Source: Rothia halotolerans
GTDB lineage: Bacteria > Actinomycetota > Actinomycetes > Actinomycetales > Micrococcaceae
Assembly: GCF_004136635.1 (NCBI RefSeq)
Contig: NZ_NOIU01000002.1
Location: 558,001-622,000 of the forward strand
Direction of reading: 5' to 3'
Length of the DNA stretch: 64,000 nucleotides
Made by a program: the position numbers and the translations under genes. The notes under the pieces are model-generated. The model was not told where the DNA came from and made no database searches. It saw only the letters and a list, made by a program, of their open reading frames with translations. This document shows positions 48,346 to 57,376 of this stretch, piece after piece (positions within the stretch are counted from its first letter, which is position 1; every line of letters starts with the position of its first letter).

Positions 48346-50220
48346 ATGATCACCGCCTCGCTCGAATCCGCCCGCACGGTCCTCTCCGAGGTCTTCGGCT
48401 ACGACTCCTTCCGGGGCGAGCAGGAGGCCGTCGTGGAGCACGTGGTCGCCGGCGGGGACGCCGTCGTGCTCATGCCCACCGGCGGCGGCAAGTCGCTGTG
48501 CTACCAGATCCCCAGCATCGTGCGGCCCGGCACCGGCGTCGTCGTCTCGCCGCTGATCGCGCTGATGGCGGACCAGGTCGCGGCCCTGGAGAACCTCGGC
48601 GTGCGCGCGGCGTACCTCAACTCGACGCTCACCCTGGACCGGGTTCACGAGGTGGAGCGGCAGTTCCTCGACGGCGAGCTCGACGTCCTCTACATGGCGC
48701 CGGAGCGGCTGGTGCTGCCGCGGACCCTGGACCTGCTCGGCCGCGGCTCGATCGCCCTGTTCGCAATCGACGAGGCGCACTGCGTCTCCCAGTGGGGGCA
48801 CGACTTCCGCTCCGACTACCTCGGCCTGCACGTCCTGGCGGATCGGTTCCCGGGTGTCCCGCGGATCGCGCTGACGGCCACGGCGACCCGCGCCACCCAC
48901 GCCGAGCTCACCGAGCGGCTCTCGCTGCAGGACGCCCGCCACTTCGTCGCCAGCTTCGACCGACCCAACATCGAGTACCGGATCGTGCCCAAGGACGGGC
49001 CGCGGGCGCAGCTGATCGACTTCATCACCACGGAGCACCCGGGACATTGCGGCATCGTCTACTGCCTCTCGCGCCGCGGCGTGGACCAGCTCGCCGAGGC
49101 GCTGAACGCCCGGGGCATCGCGGCGCTGCCGTACCACGCCGGGCTGCCGCAGGAGGTGCGGGCCGGGAACCAGGCCCGGTTCCTGCGCGAGGACGGCCTG
49201 GTCATGGTCGCCACCATCGCCTTCGGCATGGGGATCGACAAGCCGGACGTCCGCTTCGTCGCGCACGTGGACCTGCCCCGCAGCGTCGAGGGCTACTACC
49301 AGGAGACCGGGCGCGCGGGGCGGGACGGGCTGCCCTCGACGGCGTGGATGGCCTACGGGCTGGGTGACGTCGTCTCCCAGCGCCGGCTCATCGAGTCCGG
49401 CGAGGGGGACGAGGCCTTCAAGCGGCGCTCGATGTCCCATCTGGACGCGATGCTCGCCCTGTGCGAGACGGTCGACTGCCGGCGGGTGCAGCTGCTGAGC
49501 TACTTCGGTGAGGACTCCGGGCCCTGCGGCAACTGCGACACCTGCAAGAACCCGCCCGCCACCTGGGACGCCACCGTGGAGGTGCAGAAGCTGCTCTCGG
49601 CGCTGATCCGCCTGGACCGGGAGCGGGACCAGCGCTTCGGCTCGGGCCAGGTCATCGACGTGCTGCGCGGCAAGGCCGGGGACCGCTCCCGGGCCTCCCG
49701 GCACGAGGAGCTCAGCGTATGGGGCGTGGGCGCCGACCTCTCCGAGGCGCAGTGGCGGACCGTCATCCGGCAGGCGCTGGCCCGGAGCCTGGTGGTCTCC
49801 CACGGCGACTACGGCGTCCTGGTCCCCGGGCCCGCGGGCGGGCCGGTGCTGCGCGGCGAGGAGAGGGTCTTCCTCCGCGAGGATCCCGCCGCGAAGAAGG
49901 CGGGCCGCTCCCGCCGGGGTGGCCCTCAGGGGCGTGCGGCCGCGCCGATCGAGCTGGAGCCCGCCGACGCCGCCCTGTTCGAGCAGCTGCGCTCGTGGCG
50001 GGCCGAGCAGGCGAAGGAGCAGGGGGTCCCCGCCTACGTCGTGTTCAACGACGCGACGCTCTACGGCGTCGTCGAGGCCAAGCCCGCCTCGATCGGGGAG
50101 CTCGGCGGCATCAGCGGCGTCGGGCAGAAGAAGCTGGACCGCTACGGGGAGGCGGTGCTGGGCATCGTCTCGGGCGCCGGGACTTCAGATGCGGAGGCCC
50201 CGGATCGGGAGCCAGGGTGA
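48346..50220 (+). CDS. recQ: ATP-dependent DNA helicase RecQ
   Basis: 624 residues. Motif 0 FGYDSFRGEQ, Walker A MPTGGGKS (43-50), DEAH box AIDEAHCVSQWGHDFR, motif VI TGRAGRDG. Zinc-binding Cys set in CETVDCRRVQLLSYFGE and CGNCDTCKNPP. Winged-helix RQC region then a C-terminal HRDC domain (LFEQLRSWRAEQAKEQGVPAYVVFND ... GVGQKKLDRYG). A full three-domain RecQ that unwinds DNA 3' to 5' in recombination repair. TGGAGGAC precedes the ATG. TATAGC just upstream may be the -10. Confidence 0.97.
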   Translation: MITASLESARTVLSEVFGYDSFRGEQEAVVEHVVAGGDAVVLMPTGGGKSLCYQIPSIVRPGTGVVVSPLIALMADQVAALENLGVRAAYLNSTLTLDRVHEVERQFLDGELDVLYMAPERLVLPRTLDLLGRGSIALFAIDEAHCVSQWGHDFRSDYLGLHVLADRFPGVPRIALTATATRATHAELTERLSLQDARHFVASFDRPNIEYRIVPKDGPRAQLIDFITTEHPGHCGIVYCLSRRGVDQLAEALNARGIAALPYHAGLPQEVRAGNQARFLREDGLVMVATIAFGMGIDKPDVRFVAHVDLPRSVEGYYQETGRAGRDGLPSTAWMAYGLGDVVSQRRLIESGEGDEAFKRRSMSHLDAMLALCETVDCRRVQLLSYFGEDSGPCGNCDTCKNPPATWDATVEVQKLLSALIRLDRERDQRFGSGQVIDVLRGKAGDRSRASRHEELSVWGVGADLSEAQWRTVIRQALARSLVVSHGDYGVLVPGPAGGPVLRGEERVFLREDPAAKKAGRSRRGGPQGRAAAPIELEPADAALFEQLRSWRAEQAKEQGVPAYVVFNDATLYGVVEAKPASIGELGGISGVGQKKLDRYGEAVLGIVSGAGTSDAEAPDREPG

Positions 50221-51134
50221 GAACCCGCCCAGGGCCAGATCAGGCGGGATCTCCCGATCCCTCTGATCCCGGCGACCTGGTCGAGGTCCTGCGGGCCGCA
50301 GGTTGCGTCTTCGCCGAGGAGGAGGCCGCCGTGCTGCGCGAGGCGGCGCACGACGCCGGGCGCCTCGAGGCCATGATGCGGCGGCGGGTCGCCGGGGAGC
50401 CGCTGGAGCACGTCGTCGGCTTCGTCGAGTTCATGGGGATGCGCCTGAGCGCGGGCCCCGGGGTCTTCGTCCCCCGCCAGCGCACGCGGCTGCTCGCGGA
50501 GACAGCGGTCGCGGCGGTGCGGGAGGCCGGGCGCGGGGGCGGCCGGCGGGCGGTGTTCCTGGAGGCCTTCGCCGGCGTCGGGCCCGTGGCGGCCGCCGTG
50601 CGGCGGGCCGTGCCCGAGGCCGAGGTCCACGCCGCGGAGCGGGACGCCCGCGCGCTGCGCTGCGCCCGGGAGAACCTGCGCGACGTCCCCGGGTCGGCCG
50701 AGGTGCCCGGCGCTGCCGAGCTTCCCGGGTCGGCCTGGCCTCCTGGCACGGCCAGGGCGCACGAGGCATCGGTCCTCGAGGGCCTGCCCGAGGAGCTGCG
50801 CGGCCGCGTCGACGTGATCGCCGCGGTCCCGCCCTACATCCCCCGCTCCGCCGCCGGGCTGCTCCCCCGCGAGGCGCGTGAGTCCGAGCCGGCCGAGGCG
50901 CTCTTCGGCGGGGAGGATGGGCTGACGCCCGCCCGTGTGCTCATGGATCAGGCGCGGCCCTGGTTGTCAGGGCGCGGCCCGCTGCTGCTCGAGATGAACC
51001 GGCAGCAGTGCCCCGCGGCCGCACGCCATGCCGCCGGGCTCGGGTACGGGGCCGAGCGGATCGAGGGCGATGACGGCCAGACGGCGGTCCTCTCCCTGCG
51101 CCGGGAGGATTCCGGAGGACGCCGGGAGGAGTGA
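50217..51134 (+). CDS. PrmC/HemK-like N5-glutamine methyltransferase
   Basis: 305 residues from GTG 50217, overlapping the recQ stop by four bases. PrmC-type N-terminal helices (RRRVAGEPLEHVVGFVEFMGMRL, FVPRQRTRLLAE), SAM motif EAFAGVGPVAAAVRRAVP, and catalytic VIAAVPPYIPRSAAG, in which the NPPY motif appears as VPPY. The first Asn, which contacts the Gln amide in PrmC, is replaced, so activity on release factors is uncertain; actinobacteria often carry such a second HemK-like protein. Confidence 0.85.
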   Translation: MRTRPGPDQAGSPDPSDPGDLVEVLRAAGCVFAEEEAAVLREAAHDAGRLEAMMRRRVAGEPLEHVVGFVEFMGMRLSAGPGVFVPRQRTRLLAETAVAAVREAGRGGGRRAVFLEAFAGVGPVAAAVRRAVPEAEVHAAERDARALRCARENLRDVPGSAEVPGAAELPGSAWPPGTARAHEASVLEGLPEELRGRVDVIAAVPPYIPRSAAGLLPREARESEPAEALFGGEDGLTPARVLMDQARPWLSGRGPLLLEMNRQQCPAAARHAAGLGYGAERIEGDDGQTAVLSLRREDSGGRREE

Positions 51135-51239
51135 GAGCCGGACAGAGCGAGGCTCGGAGCCGGTGCCGCAGACGGGACGCTCGGGCTCACGGTCCGGGCC
51201 AGTCCTGGGACGGGAAGCCGGGTCAACCACGCTGCCGGC

Positions 51240-51761
51240 TTAGTCGCCGCGAGGCGAGCGCTCCCCCGCGGACTCGGCCCCAGCCTCGGCCCCGGCGTCG
51301 GCCTCCCACGGCTCGGTGCGCACCGTGGCCCGCCCGCTGTCCGCCAACAGCTTCGAGACCGGGCACCGGGCGTGCGCGGCCTCGGCCAGCCGGCCGGCCA
51401 GCTCCGCGTCGGCCCCCTCGACGGAGACGTAGGCGGTGGGCACGAAGAAGTAGCCGCCGCGCGGCTCGGGCCGCAGCTCGACCTCCACCCGGACCCTCCC
51501 GCGGTGCGCGAGGCCGCGGGCGGCGATGACCACCTTCAGCGTCTCCCCCAGGCACGTGCTCCAGGCCATCGCGAGGAACTGCTCGGGGTCGTACCCCTCC
51601 CGCGGCTCGCCGGGCCCGGCCGTGGGGAGGGAAGTGCCATCCTCCATGCTGACGGCGCCCGCCGTCCCGCCGACGTTCCGCACCGACGCGGTGTACAGCG
51701 GGTCTCCCTCGACGCCGGCCTCCCGGCCCCGGGCCTCTCCCGCGCTGCTCTTCTGTGACAT
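51240..51761 (-). CDS. OsmC/Ohr family peroxide-reducing protein
   Basis: 173 residues. YTASVRNVGGTAGAVSM ... GYDPEQFLAMAWSTCLGETLKVV (first redox Cys with the preceding Ser/Thr), then AHARCPVSKLLADSGRATV (second Cys), an Ohr-like pair that reduces organic hydroperoxides using lipoyl or thiol donors. N- and C-terminal extensions are low-complexity. Convergent with the PrmC-like gene. Confidence 0.92.
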   Translation of the reverse strand: MSQKSSAGEARGREAGVEGDPLYTASVRNVGGTAGAVSMEDGTSLPTAGPGEPREGYDPEQFLAMAWSTCLGETLKVVIAARGLAHRGRVRVEVELRPEPRGGYFFVPTAYVSVEGADAELAGRLAEAAHARCPVSKLLADSGRATVRTEPWEADAGAEAGAESAGERSPRGD

Positions 51762-51811
51762 GCGCCCATGGTACCGCCGGAAACCGGGGCGAGGGCGAGG
51801 TCACCACCATT

Positions 51812-51827
51812 TATCACACCCGTGATA
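51812..51827 (+). promoter_or_regulatory. TATCAC-N4-GTGATA operator of the ABC-F/TetR operon
   Basis: Perfect 6-bp inverted repeat 10 bases before the ABC-F ATG. That gene has no ribosome site, so the message is probably leaderless and the palindrome covers the -10/start region, consistent with repression by the TetR protein encoded downstream. Confidence 0.6.
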
Positions 51828-51837
51828 CGTTAACGTC

Positions 51838-53511
51838 ATGGCCCACCTCGAGATCGCATCCGTCACCCACTCCCTCCCCGGCGGCCGCCCGCTCCTGCGC
51901 GACATCTCCCTGCGCGTCGGCGAGGGGGAGCACATTGCGCTGATCGGGGCCAACGGCGCGGGCAAGAGCACCCTGCTGCGCATCGTGACCGGCGAGATAA
52001 CGCCCGACGCCGGGGCTGTGACGCGGCACGGCTCCCTCGGCGTCCTGCCCCAGACGCTCGCGGGCGGGACGGTCGCCGACCTGCTGCTCTCCGTGGCGCC
52101 GCCGGCGCTGCGGCGCATCGCCGCCGACCTGGAGGCCGCGCGCCGGCGTCTGGAGGCCGAGGACTCGACGTCGTCCCAGATGGCCTACGCCTCCGCGCTC
52201 ACGGCCTGGGGCGAGGCCGGGGGCTACGACGCCGAGGTGCTCTGGGACGCCTGCTCGACCTCCGCGCTCGGCCTCCCCTACGAGCGCTCCCGCGAGCGCC
52301 CGGTCTCCGCGCTCTCCGGCGGGGAGCGCAAGCGCCTCGCCCTGGAGGCCCTGCTGCACGGCCCCGACGAGCTGCTCCTGCTCGACGAGCCCGACAACTC
52401 CCTCGACCTGCCCGGCACGGCCTGGCTCGAGGAGCGCCTGGCGGCCTCCGGCAAGAGCGTCCTGTACGTCAGCCACGACCGGGAGCTGCTCGCCCGCACG
52501 GCGGACGGCGTCGTCTCCCTCGAGCTGGGCGCGGCCGGCAGCACGGCCTGGACCCACGCGGGCGGGTTCGCCACCTTCCACGAGGCGAGGCGCCGGCGCT
52601 TCGAGCGCCTCGACGAGCTGCGCCGCCGCTGGGAGGAGGAGCGGGAGAAGCTACGTGCCCTGGTCCGGATGTACAAGCAGAAGGCCGCGTACAACTCCGA
52701 CATGACCTCCCGGTACCGTGCCGCCCGGACGCGGCTGGCCCGCTTCGAGGAGGAGGGTCCGCCGCAGGCCCAGCCGCGGGAGCAGCGGATCTCGATGCGG
52801 CTGCGCGGCGGACGGACCGGACGCCGGGTGCTGACCTGCGAGAGTCTGGAGCTCACCGGCCTGATGCGTCCCTTCGACGCCCAGGCCTGGTTCGGCGACC
52901 GCATCGCCGTGCTGGGCTCCAACGGCTCGGGCAAGTCCCACTTCCTGCAGCTGCTCGCCGGCGGCGGGAGCGATCCCGCACCGGAGCACGCGCCCGCCTC
53001 CGGGCTCGAGGTGGTCCCGGTGCCCCACACCGGGACCGCCCGGCTCGGCGCGCGGGTCCGGCCGGGCTGGTTCGCGCAGACCCACGGGCGGCCCGACCTC
53101 TCCGGCCGCACGCTCCTGGACATCCTGCACCGCGGCGACGAGCACCGGCCCGGGCTGCCGCGGGAGGAGGCGTCCCGGGCCCTGGCCCGGTACGAGCTCG
53201 CCGCGGCGGCCGAGCAGGACTTCGACGAGCTGTCCGGCGGGCAGCGCGCCAGGCTGCAGATCCTGCTGCTCGAGCTCGCGGGCGCTACCCTGCTGTTGTT
53301 GGACGAACCGACCGACAACCTCGACCTCGAGTCCGCGCACGTGCTCCAGGAGGCGCTGCGCTCCTTCGAGGGCACGGTGCTCGCGGTCACCCACGACCGG
53401 TGGTTCGCCCGCGACTTCGAGAGGTTCTGGGTCTTCGGATCCGACGGCCGGCTCCGGGAGACCCGGGAGCCGGTGTGGGACGAGGGCCGCGTACGACGAG
53501 AGCGAGGATGA
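51838..53511 (+). CDS. ABC-F family ATPase (antibiotic resistance/translation factor type)
   Basis: 557 residues with two ABC domains and no membrane helix. Domain 1: GANGAGKST (37-45), LSGGERKRLALEALL, LLLLDEPDNSLD. Domain 2: GSNGSGKSH, LSGGQRARLQILLLEL, LLLLDEPTDNLD. The interdomain arm (RRRFERLDELRRRWEEEREKLRAL ... KQKAAYNSDM) is a charged helical hairpin. ABC-F proteins act on the ribosome, often dislodging antibiotics. Replacing Thr/Ser with His after the second Walker A lysine-serine is unusual but does not break GKS. Coupled with a TetR gene by ATGA. Confidence 0.94.
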   Translation: MAHLEIASVTHSLPGGRPLLRDISLRVGEGEHIALIGANGAGKSTLLRIVTGEITPDAGAVTRHGSLGVLPQTLAGGTVADLLLSVAPPALRRIAADLEAARRRLEAEDSTSSQMAYASALTAWGEAGGYDAEVLWDACSTSALGLPYERSRERPVSALSGGERKRLALEALLHGPDELLLLDEPDNSLDLPGTAWLEERLAASGKSVLYVSHDRELLARTADGVVSLELGAAGSTAWTHAGGFATFHEARRRRFERLDELRRRWEEEREKLRALVRMYKQKAAYNSDMTSRYRAARTRLARFEEEGPPQAQPREQRISMRLRGGRTGRRVLTCESLELTGLMRPFDAQAWFGDRIAVLGSNGSGKSHFLQLLAGGGSDPAPEHAPASGLEVVPVPHTGTARLGARVRPGWFAQTHGRPDLSGRTLLDILHRGDEHRPGLPREEASRALARYELAAAAEQDFDELSGGQRARLQILLLELAGATLLLLDEPTDNLDLESAHVLQEALRSFEGTVLAVTHDRWFARDFERFWVFGSDGRLRETREPVWDEGRVRRERG

Positions 53512-54119
53512 GGATGCCCGCACGCATCGACCCGGAGCGACGCCGGGAGCTGGTGGTCGACGCCGCCTTCCGGCTGGTGGTCGCCGAGGGGATGCCGGGG
53601 GTCTCGCTGCGCAAGGTCGCGGCGGAGGCCGGCCTGAACATCGGCTCGGTGCGCCACTACTTCGAGGGGCACGAGGACCTCCTCGCCGCCGCGGCCCGGG
53701 AGTCCGGGGAGCGGATGGGCCGCCGGCTGGCGCGCCACCCGGCGGAGGGGCTGGCGGGCTTCTCCGGGGAGTTCGCGGTGGAGGCGCTGCGGGAGCTGGT
53801 CGAGCAGGTGCTGCCGGTGGACGGGGAGCGGCGGGCCGAGGCCGTCGTCGTCACCGAGCTCATCCTGGCCTCGCGCACCCGGCCCGTCTTCGCCCCCGTG
53901 GCCGCGCAGATGGCGGCGGACCTGCACGAGGTGCTCCGGGAGGCCCTGGCCGTGCTGGGACATCCCGGGCCCGACGCCGGCGCGCGGCAGATCTCGGCGC
54001 TGGTCGGCGGCCTGACCCTGGACGCGATCACCCCCCACGGTGCACTGGGACCGGGGCAGGTCCGCGAGACGCTGGAGGATGCGCTCCGCCTGCTCCTCGG
54101 GGTCCCTCGGCAGAGCTGA
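53508..54119 (+). CDS. TetR family regulator coupled to the ABC-F gene
   Basis: 203 residues. HTH: RRELVVDAAFRLVVAEGMPGVSLRKVAAEAGLNIGSVRHYFEGHEDLLAAA. Ligand domain EFAVEALRELVEQVLPVDGERRAEAVVVTELILASRTRPVFA. Translationally coupled to the ABC-F gene by a four-base overlap, so it probably represses its own operon through the palindrome at 51812; likely effector an antibiotic. Confidence 0.92.
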   Translation: MRMPARIDPERRRELVVDAAFRLVVAEGMPGVSLRKVAAEAGLNIGSVRHYFEGHEDLLAAAARESGERMGRRLARHPAEGLAGFSGEFAVEALRELVEQVLPVDGERRAEAVVVTELILASRTRPVFAPVAAQMAADLHEVLREALAVLGHPGPDAGARQISALVGGLTLDAITPHGALGPGQVRETLEDALRLLLGVPRQS

Positions 54120-54134
54120 GCGGCGGGCCCGGCC

Positions 54135-55538
54135 TCACCCCCTGGAGACCTCGGAGAGGTTGATCAGGCCGGTGTCCTTCTCGTTCACGGAGGTCCTCAG
54201 CGCATCCTGCGTGCGCAGCAGGTCGCGGCTGCGGGTCTCCGGGATGAGGAAGGTGGAGGCGGTGGTGATGGCCGCGAGCACCGCCACGTACAGGCCCATC
54301 ACCGCCCAGTTCCCACCTGTGATGGTCAGCAGCCACGTGCCCAGCACCCCCGCCAGGCCGCCGGCCAGAACGGCCGAGATCTCCCGGGCCATGGCGACCC
54401 CGAGGTAGCGGTGGCGGTTCCCGAACATCTCCGGCAGCAGGGCGCACTGGGGCCCGAGCATCGAGTTGACCGCGACGCCGATGCCCACCGCGATGACTGC
54501 CACCGTGAGCCAGCCGATGCTCAGCGAGAGCATCCACCACGAGGGGAAGGCGAAGAGCAGCATGAACACCGCCCCGAAGCGGTAGACAGGCCGCCGGCCG
54601 AAGCGGTCCGAGAGGTGGCCGCTGAGGGGGATGGAGAAGATGCCGATCAGCGAGCCGATGGTGACGCCCCATGTCGCGATGCCCCGGTCCACGGGGTGGG
54701 CGAGGAAGGTGCCGGCGACGAAGGCCAGCGAGACGTTCTGGTAGATGTAGGATCCACCGTTTTCCGCCATGCGCAGCCCGATGCCGGTGATCACCCCCGG
54801 CATGCCCGTGGAGAAGATGTCCCGGAAGGGGCTGCTGGCGACCTGCTCGTGCGCCTCCAGCTCGACGAAGGTCGGGGTCTCGCGCAGCCGCATCCTGATC
54901 ATGAGGGCGAGGAGGATGAGAAGGAAGGAGGCCAGGAACGGCACCCGCCAGCCCCAGGACATGAGGGCCTCCTCGGGCATGAGGGTCAGCCCGGAGAAGA
55001 CGACGGCCGCCAGCAGGGTGCCCGCCTGGATGCCGATGAAGGGGAGCGCGGAGAAGAAGCCGCGGCGTCGGACCGGGGCGTACTCGGCCATGAGGACGGT
55101 CGCCCCCGCCTGCTCGGCGCCCGCCCCAAGGCCCTGCAGCACTCTCATTAGCACCAGCAGCGCGGGCGCCCAGAGCCCCACCGTCTCGTAGGTCGGCAGC
55201 AGGCCGATCGCCGTGGAGGCGCCACCCATGAGCACGATCGTCACGACCAGGACCCATTTCCTGCCGAGCCTGTCCCCGATCATGCCAAAGAAGAGCCCGC
55301 CGAAGGGACGGGCGACGAAGCCGACCCCGTAGACCGCGAACGCGCCGATGACGCCCATGGCGGGGTCGCTCGGGTCGAAGAAGAGCTGGTTGAAGATCAG
55401 GGCGGTCATGAGGCCGTACAGTGCGAAGTCAAAGTACTCCAGGGCGCTGCCGACGCTCGAGGCGAGGGTCGCCCGGCGCAGATTGGCCGAGTAGTCGGGG
55501 TCATGTTCAGGATTCCTGGAGCCGTTGCCTGTGCTCAC
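54135..55538 (-). CDS. MFS transporter, metabolite:H+ symporter (MHS) type
   Basis: 467 residues, 12 helices. Start GTG 55538 with AAGGAG six bases before. MHS features: GSALEYFDFALYGLMTALIFNQLFF, RPFGGLFFGMIGDRLGRKWVL (motif A), RVLQGLGAGAEQAGATVLMAEYAPVRRRGFFS, SGHLSDRFGRRPVY. The family imports organic acids or betaine-type compounds with protons. Its upstream neighbour on the same strand is an IclR regulator, a common partner for aromatic or dicarboxylic acid use. Confidence 0.93.
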   Translation of the reverse strand: MSTGNGSRNPEHDPDYSANLRRATLASSVGSALEYFDFALYGLMTALIFNQLFFDPSDPAMGVIGAFAVYGVGFVARPFGGLFFGMIGDRLGRKWVLVVTIVLMGGASTAIGLLPTYETVGLWAPALLVLMRVLQGLGAGAEQAGATVLMAEYAPVRRRGFFSALPFIGIQAGTLLAAVVFSGLTLMPEEALMSWGWRVPFLASFLLILLALMIRMRLRETPTFVELEAHEQVASSPFRDIFSTGMPGVITGIGLRMAENGGSYIYQNVSLAFVAGTFLAHPVDRGIATWGVTIGSLIGIFSIPLSGHLSDRFGRRPVYRFGAVFMLLFAFPSWWMLSLSIGWLTVAVIAVGIGVAVNSMLGPQCALLPEMFGNRHRYLGVAMAREISAVLAGGLAGVLGTWLLTITGGNWAVMGLYVAVLAAITTASTFLIPETRSRDLLRTQDALRTSVNEKDTGLINLSEVSRG

Positions 55539-55673
55539 GTCATCTCCTTTGATGAGGCGCCGTCGGACTGACGTTCATCCGCAACGTACCACATGCAGGA
55601 CACCGTGCAACAGAGTGGACGAACAACGGGCCCGGGGCCATCCGGCGATGGCTTCGAGACGGGAGGGAGCCCC

Positions 55674-56462
55674 TCAGGCCCGCGAGCCGCCACCGTCGTG
55701 GGCCATCGGGTTGGTGAGCTCCGCCACCGCGTCGTGCAGCCCCTCGCGGACCCGGGCCATGGACGCCTCGTCGGCCGAGGCCGCGGGCAGGGCGACGCCG
55801 ATGGCGAGCGGCGGGTCCCCCGGCGCCCAGGGCGGCAGAGGCACCGCGACCCCGACGATCCCCTCCAGGGAGGCGCTCCGGTCGAGGGCGTAGCCCCGCC
55901 CACGGGCCTCGGCCACGACGTCGACCAGCTCCTCCGCCGTCGCGAGACTGGAGGGCGTGAGGCGCCGGAGGCCTCCGGCGCGGAAACGCTCCCGGATCTG
56001 CTCGTCGGTGAACGACATGAGGGCCGCGCGGCCCGTGGCGGTCTGCTCGGCGGGCAGCCGCGAGCCGAGCGGCGTGCCCAGGCGCTCCTGACCGCGCCCC
56101 TCGTGACGCGCGAGGTAGAGCGCGTCCCGCCCCTCCAGCATCGCGATCTGCACCAGCTCGCGCCGCAGCGGCTCCGAGGCGGCGCAGACCGAGAAGAACT
56201 CCCTGATCTGGTTGAACTGGAGGGCGAAGGCCCCGCCCAACTCGGCCGTGCGACGCCCCAGCCGATACCCGCCGGGGACGCGCTCGATCATCCGCCCCTC
56301 CTCCAGCGCCGCGCAGACGTTGGCGGCCGAGGACTTGGCGATGCCCAGGGCGCGCGCCAGCTCGCTCAGCGTCATCGGGGCGCCCCGGCTCTCCGCCAGG
56401 ACCGTCAGGGCGCGCAGGGCGCGGGTGACCGCGGGGGCCGGATCTCTTTCGGGGACAGCCAT
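55674..56462 (-). CDS. IclR family regulator
   Basis: 262 residues. N-terminal winged helix: VTRALRALTVLAESRGAPMTLSELARALGIAKSSAANVCAALEEGRMIERVPGGYRLG. C-terminal effector domain QIAMLEGRDALYLARHEGRG ... GSRLPAEQTATGRAAL, with the IclR Gly-rich LEGIVGVAVPL. AAAGGA precedes the ATG. Likely controls the adjacent MHS transporter gene (135 bp apart, same strand) and possibly itself. Confidence 0.93.
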   Translation of the reverse strand: MAVPERDPAPAVTRALRALTVLAESRGAPMTLSELARALGIAKSSAANVCAALEEGRMIERVPGGYRLGRRTAELGGAFALQFNQIREFFSVCAASEPLRRELVQIAMLEGRDALYLARHEGRGQERLGTPLGSRLPAEQTATGRAALMSFTDEQIRERFRAGGLRRLTPSSLATAEELVDVVAEARGRGYALDRSASLEGIVGVAVPLPPWAPGDPPLAIGVALPAASADEASMARVREGLHDAVAELTNPMAHDGGGSRA

Positions 56463-56602
56463 TCCATTCCTTTGTCTGCCGCAGGTCCAGGTGCTCGCGC
56501 CCGCCGCGCGCGACGACGCCGTCAGGCCGGGACCGGCGCACTGTGTGGAGCCGGTCGGCCTCCCCAGCTTAGCCGCAGGTCCGGCGGCCGGCGGCGCCGC
56601 CG

Positions 56603-57268
56603 TCAGTCGTCGCCGTCGAAGAGCCCGCCGTCGAGCAGCCAGTGGTGGCGCAGCCGCAGGGCGCGCTCGGTGCTGGCCAGCAGGGCCGCCACCAGCAGGG
56701 CGGCGTTGAGCGTGGCGGGCAGCCGGACGGGCGAGTGGAAGACGCCGAGGCGCTCGGCGACCGGCGGTATCCGCGAGACCTCCTCCACGATCTGCGGGAG
56801 CCCGAGGACCAGGGACACCAGCAGCACCACGACGGAGACGATGCCGATGCCGCGGCTCAGAGCCGGGTGGCCGCGGTCCAGGCGGGCGCGGCGGCCCTCG
56901 GCGGAGGCGGGGTCGGGGGCCAGCTGCCGCTCCGCGCCGTCCTCGGCCACGAAGTGGCACCTCTTGAGCCCGTAGCTGCTGGTCACGACCTCGATCACGC
57001 CGCCCGGGACCTGGAAGACGGCGGGAAGCGTGGACTCGGCGTGGTGCCGGCCGTCGCGGTAGAGCCGCGCCCGCACCTCGCCGTCCGAGGAGTCGCCCCA
57101 GAGCCGGACGTCCACGGACCAGAGGTGCCGCTCGCCGTCGTCCTCGGGCAGGCGCACGTGGAGCAGCACCCGCGAGAGGGGCTGCCACCAGCGATAGCGC
57201 TGGAGCGCATGCCCGTCCCCCGGCTTGACCCTGCGGGTCGCGCGGCGTCGCCTCCAGTTCGAGAACAC
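56603..57268 (-). CDS. hypothetical membrane-anchored protein
   Basis: 221 residues from GTG 57268. A basic start MFSNWRRRRATRR, a soluble half rich in strands (LSRVLLHVRLPEDDGERHLWSVDVRLWG, RARLYRDGRHHAESTLPAVFQVPGGVIEVV), then two hydrophobic helices (ALSRGIGIVSVVVLLVSLVLG and TLNAALLVAALLAST) and an acidic end. No family recognised. Encoded between regulators IclR and GntR on the same strand. Confidence 0.65.
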   Translation of the reverse strand: MFSNWRRRRATRRVKPGDGHALQRYRWWQPLSRVLLHVRLPEDDGERHLWSVDVRLWGDSSDGEVRARLYRDGRHHAESTLPAVFQVPGGVIEVVTSSYGLKRCHFVAEDGAERQLAPDPASAEGRRARLDRGHPALSRGIGIVSVVVLLVSLVLGLPQIVEEVSRIPPVAERLGVFHSPVRLPATLNAALLVAALLASTERALRLRHHWLLDGGLFDGDD

Positions 57269-57376
57269 ACCGCCACTGTACCGATCCGGTGAAGTCGGTC
57301 ACCGGCGCACTCGCCGGGACGGTCGATCCGCGGAGGAAGCGCTGCGGTGACCGGCGGCCGGGCGCCGGAGCCGACC

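Noticed and set aside
52278-54038. 586-codon minus-strand frame opposite the ABC-F and TetR genes
   Set aside because: Ser/Arg-rich antisense shadow; both plus-strand genes have complete motif sets.
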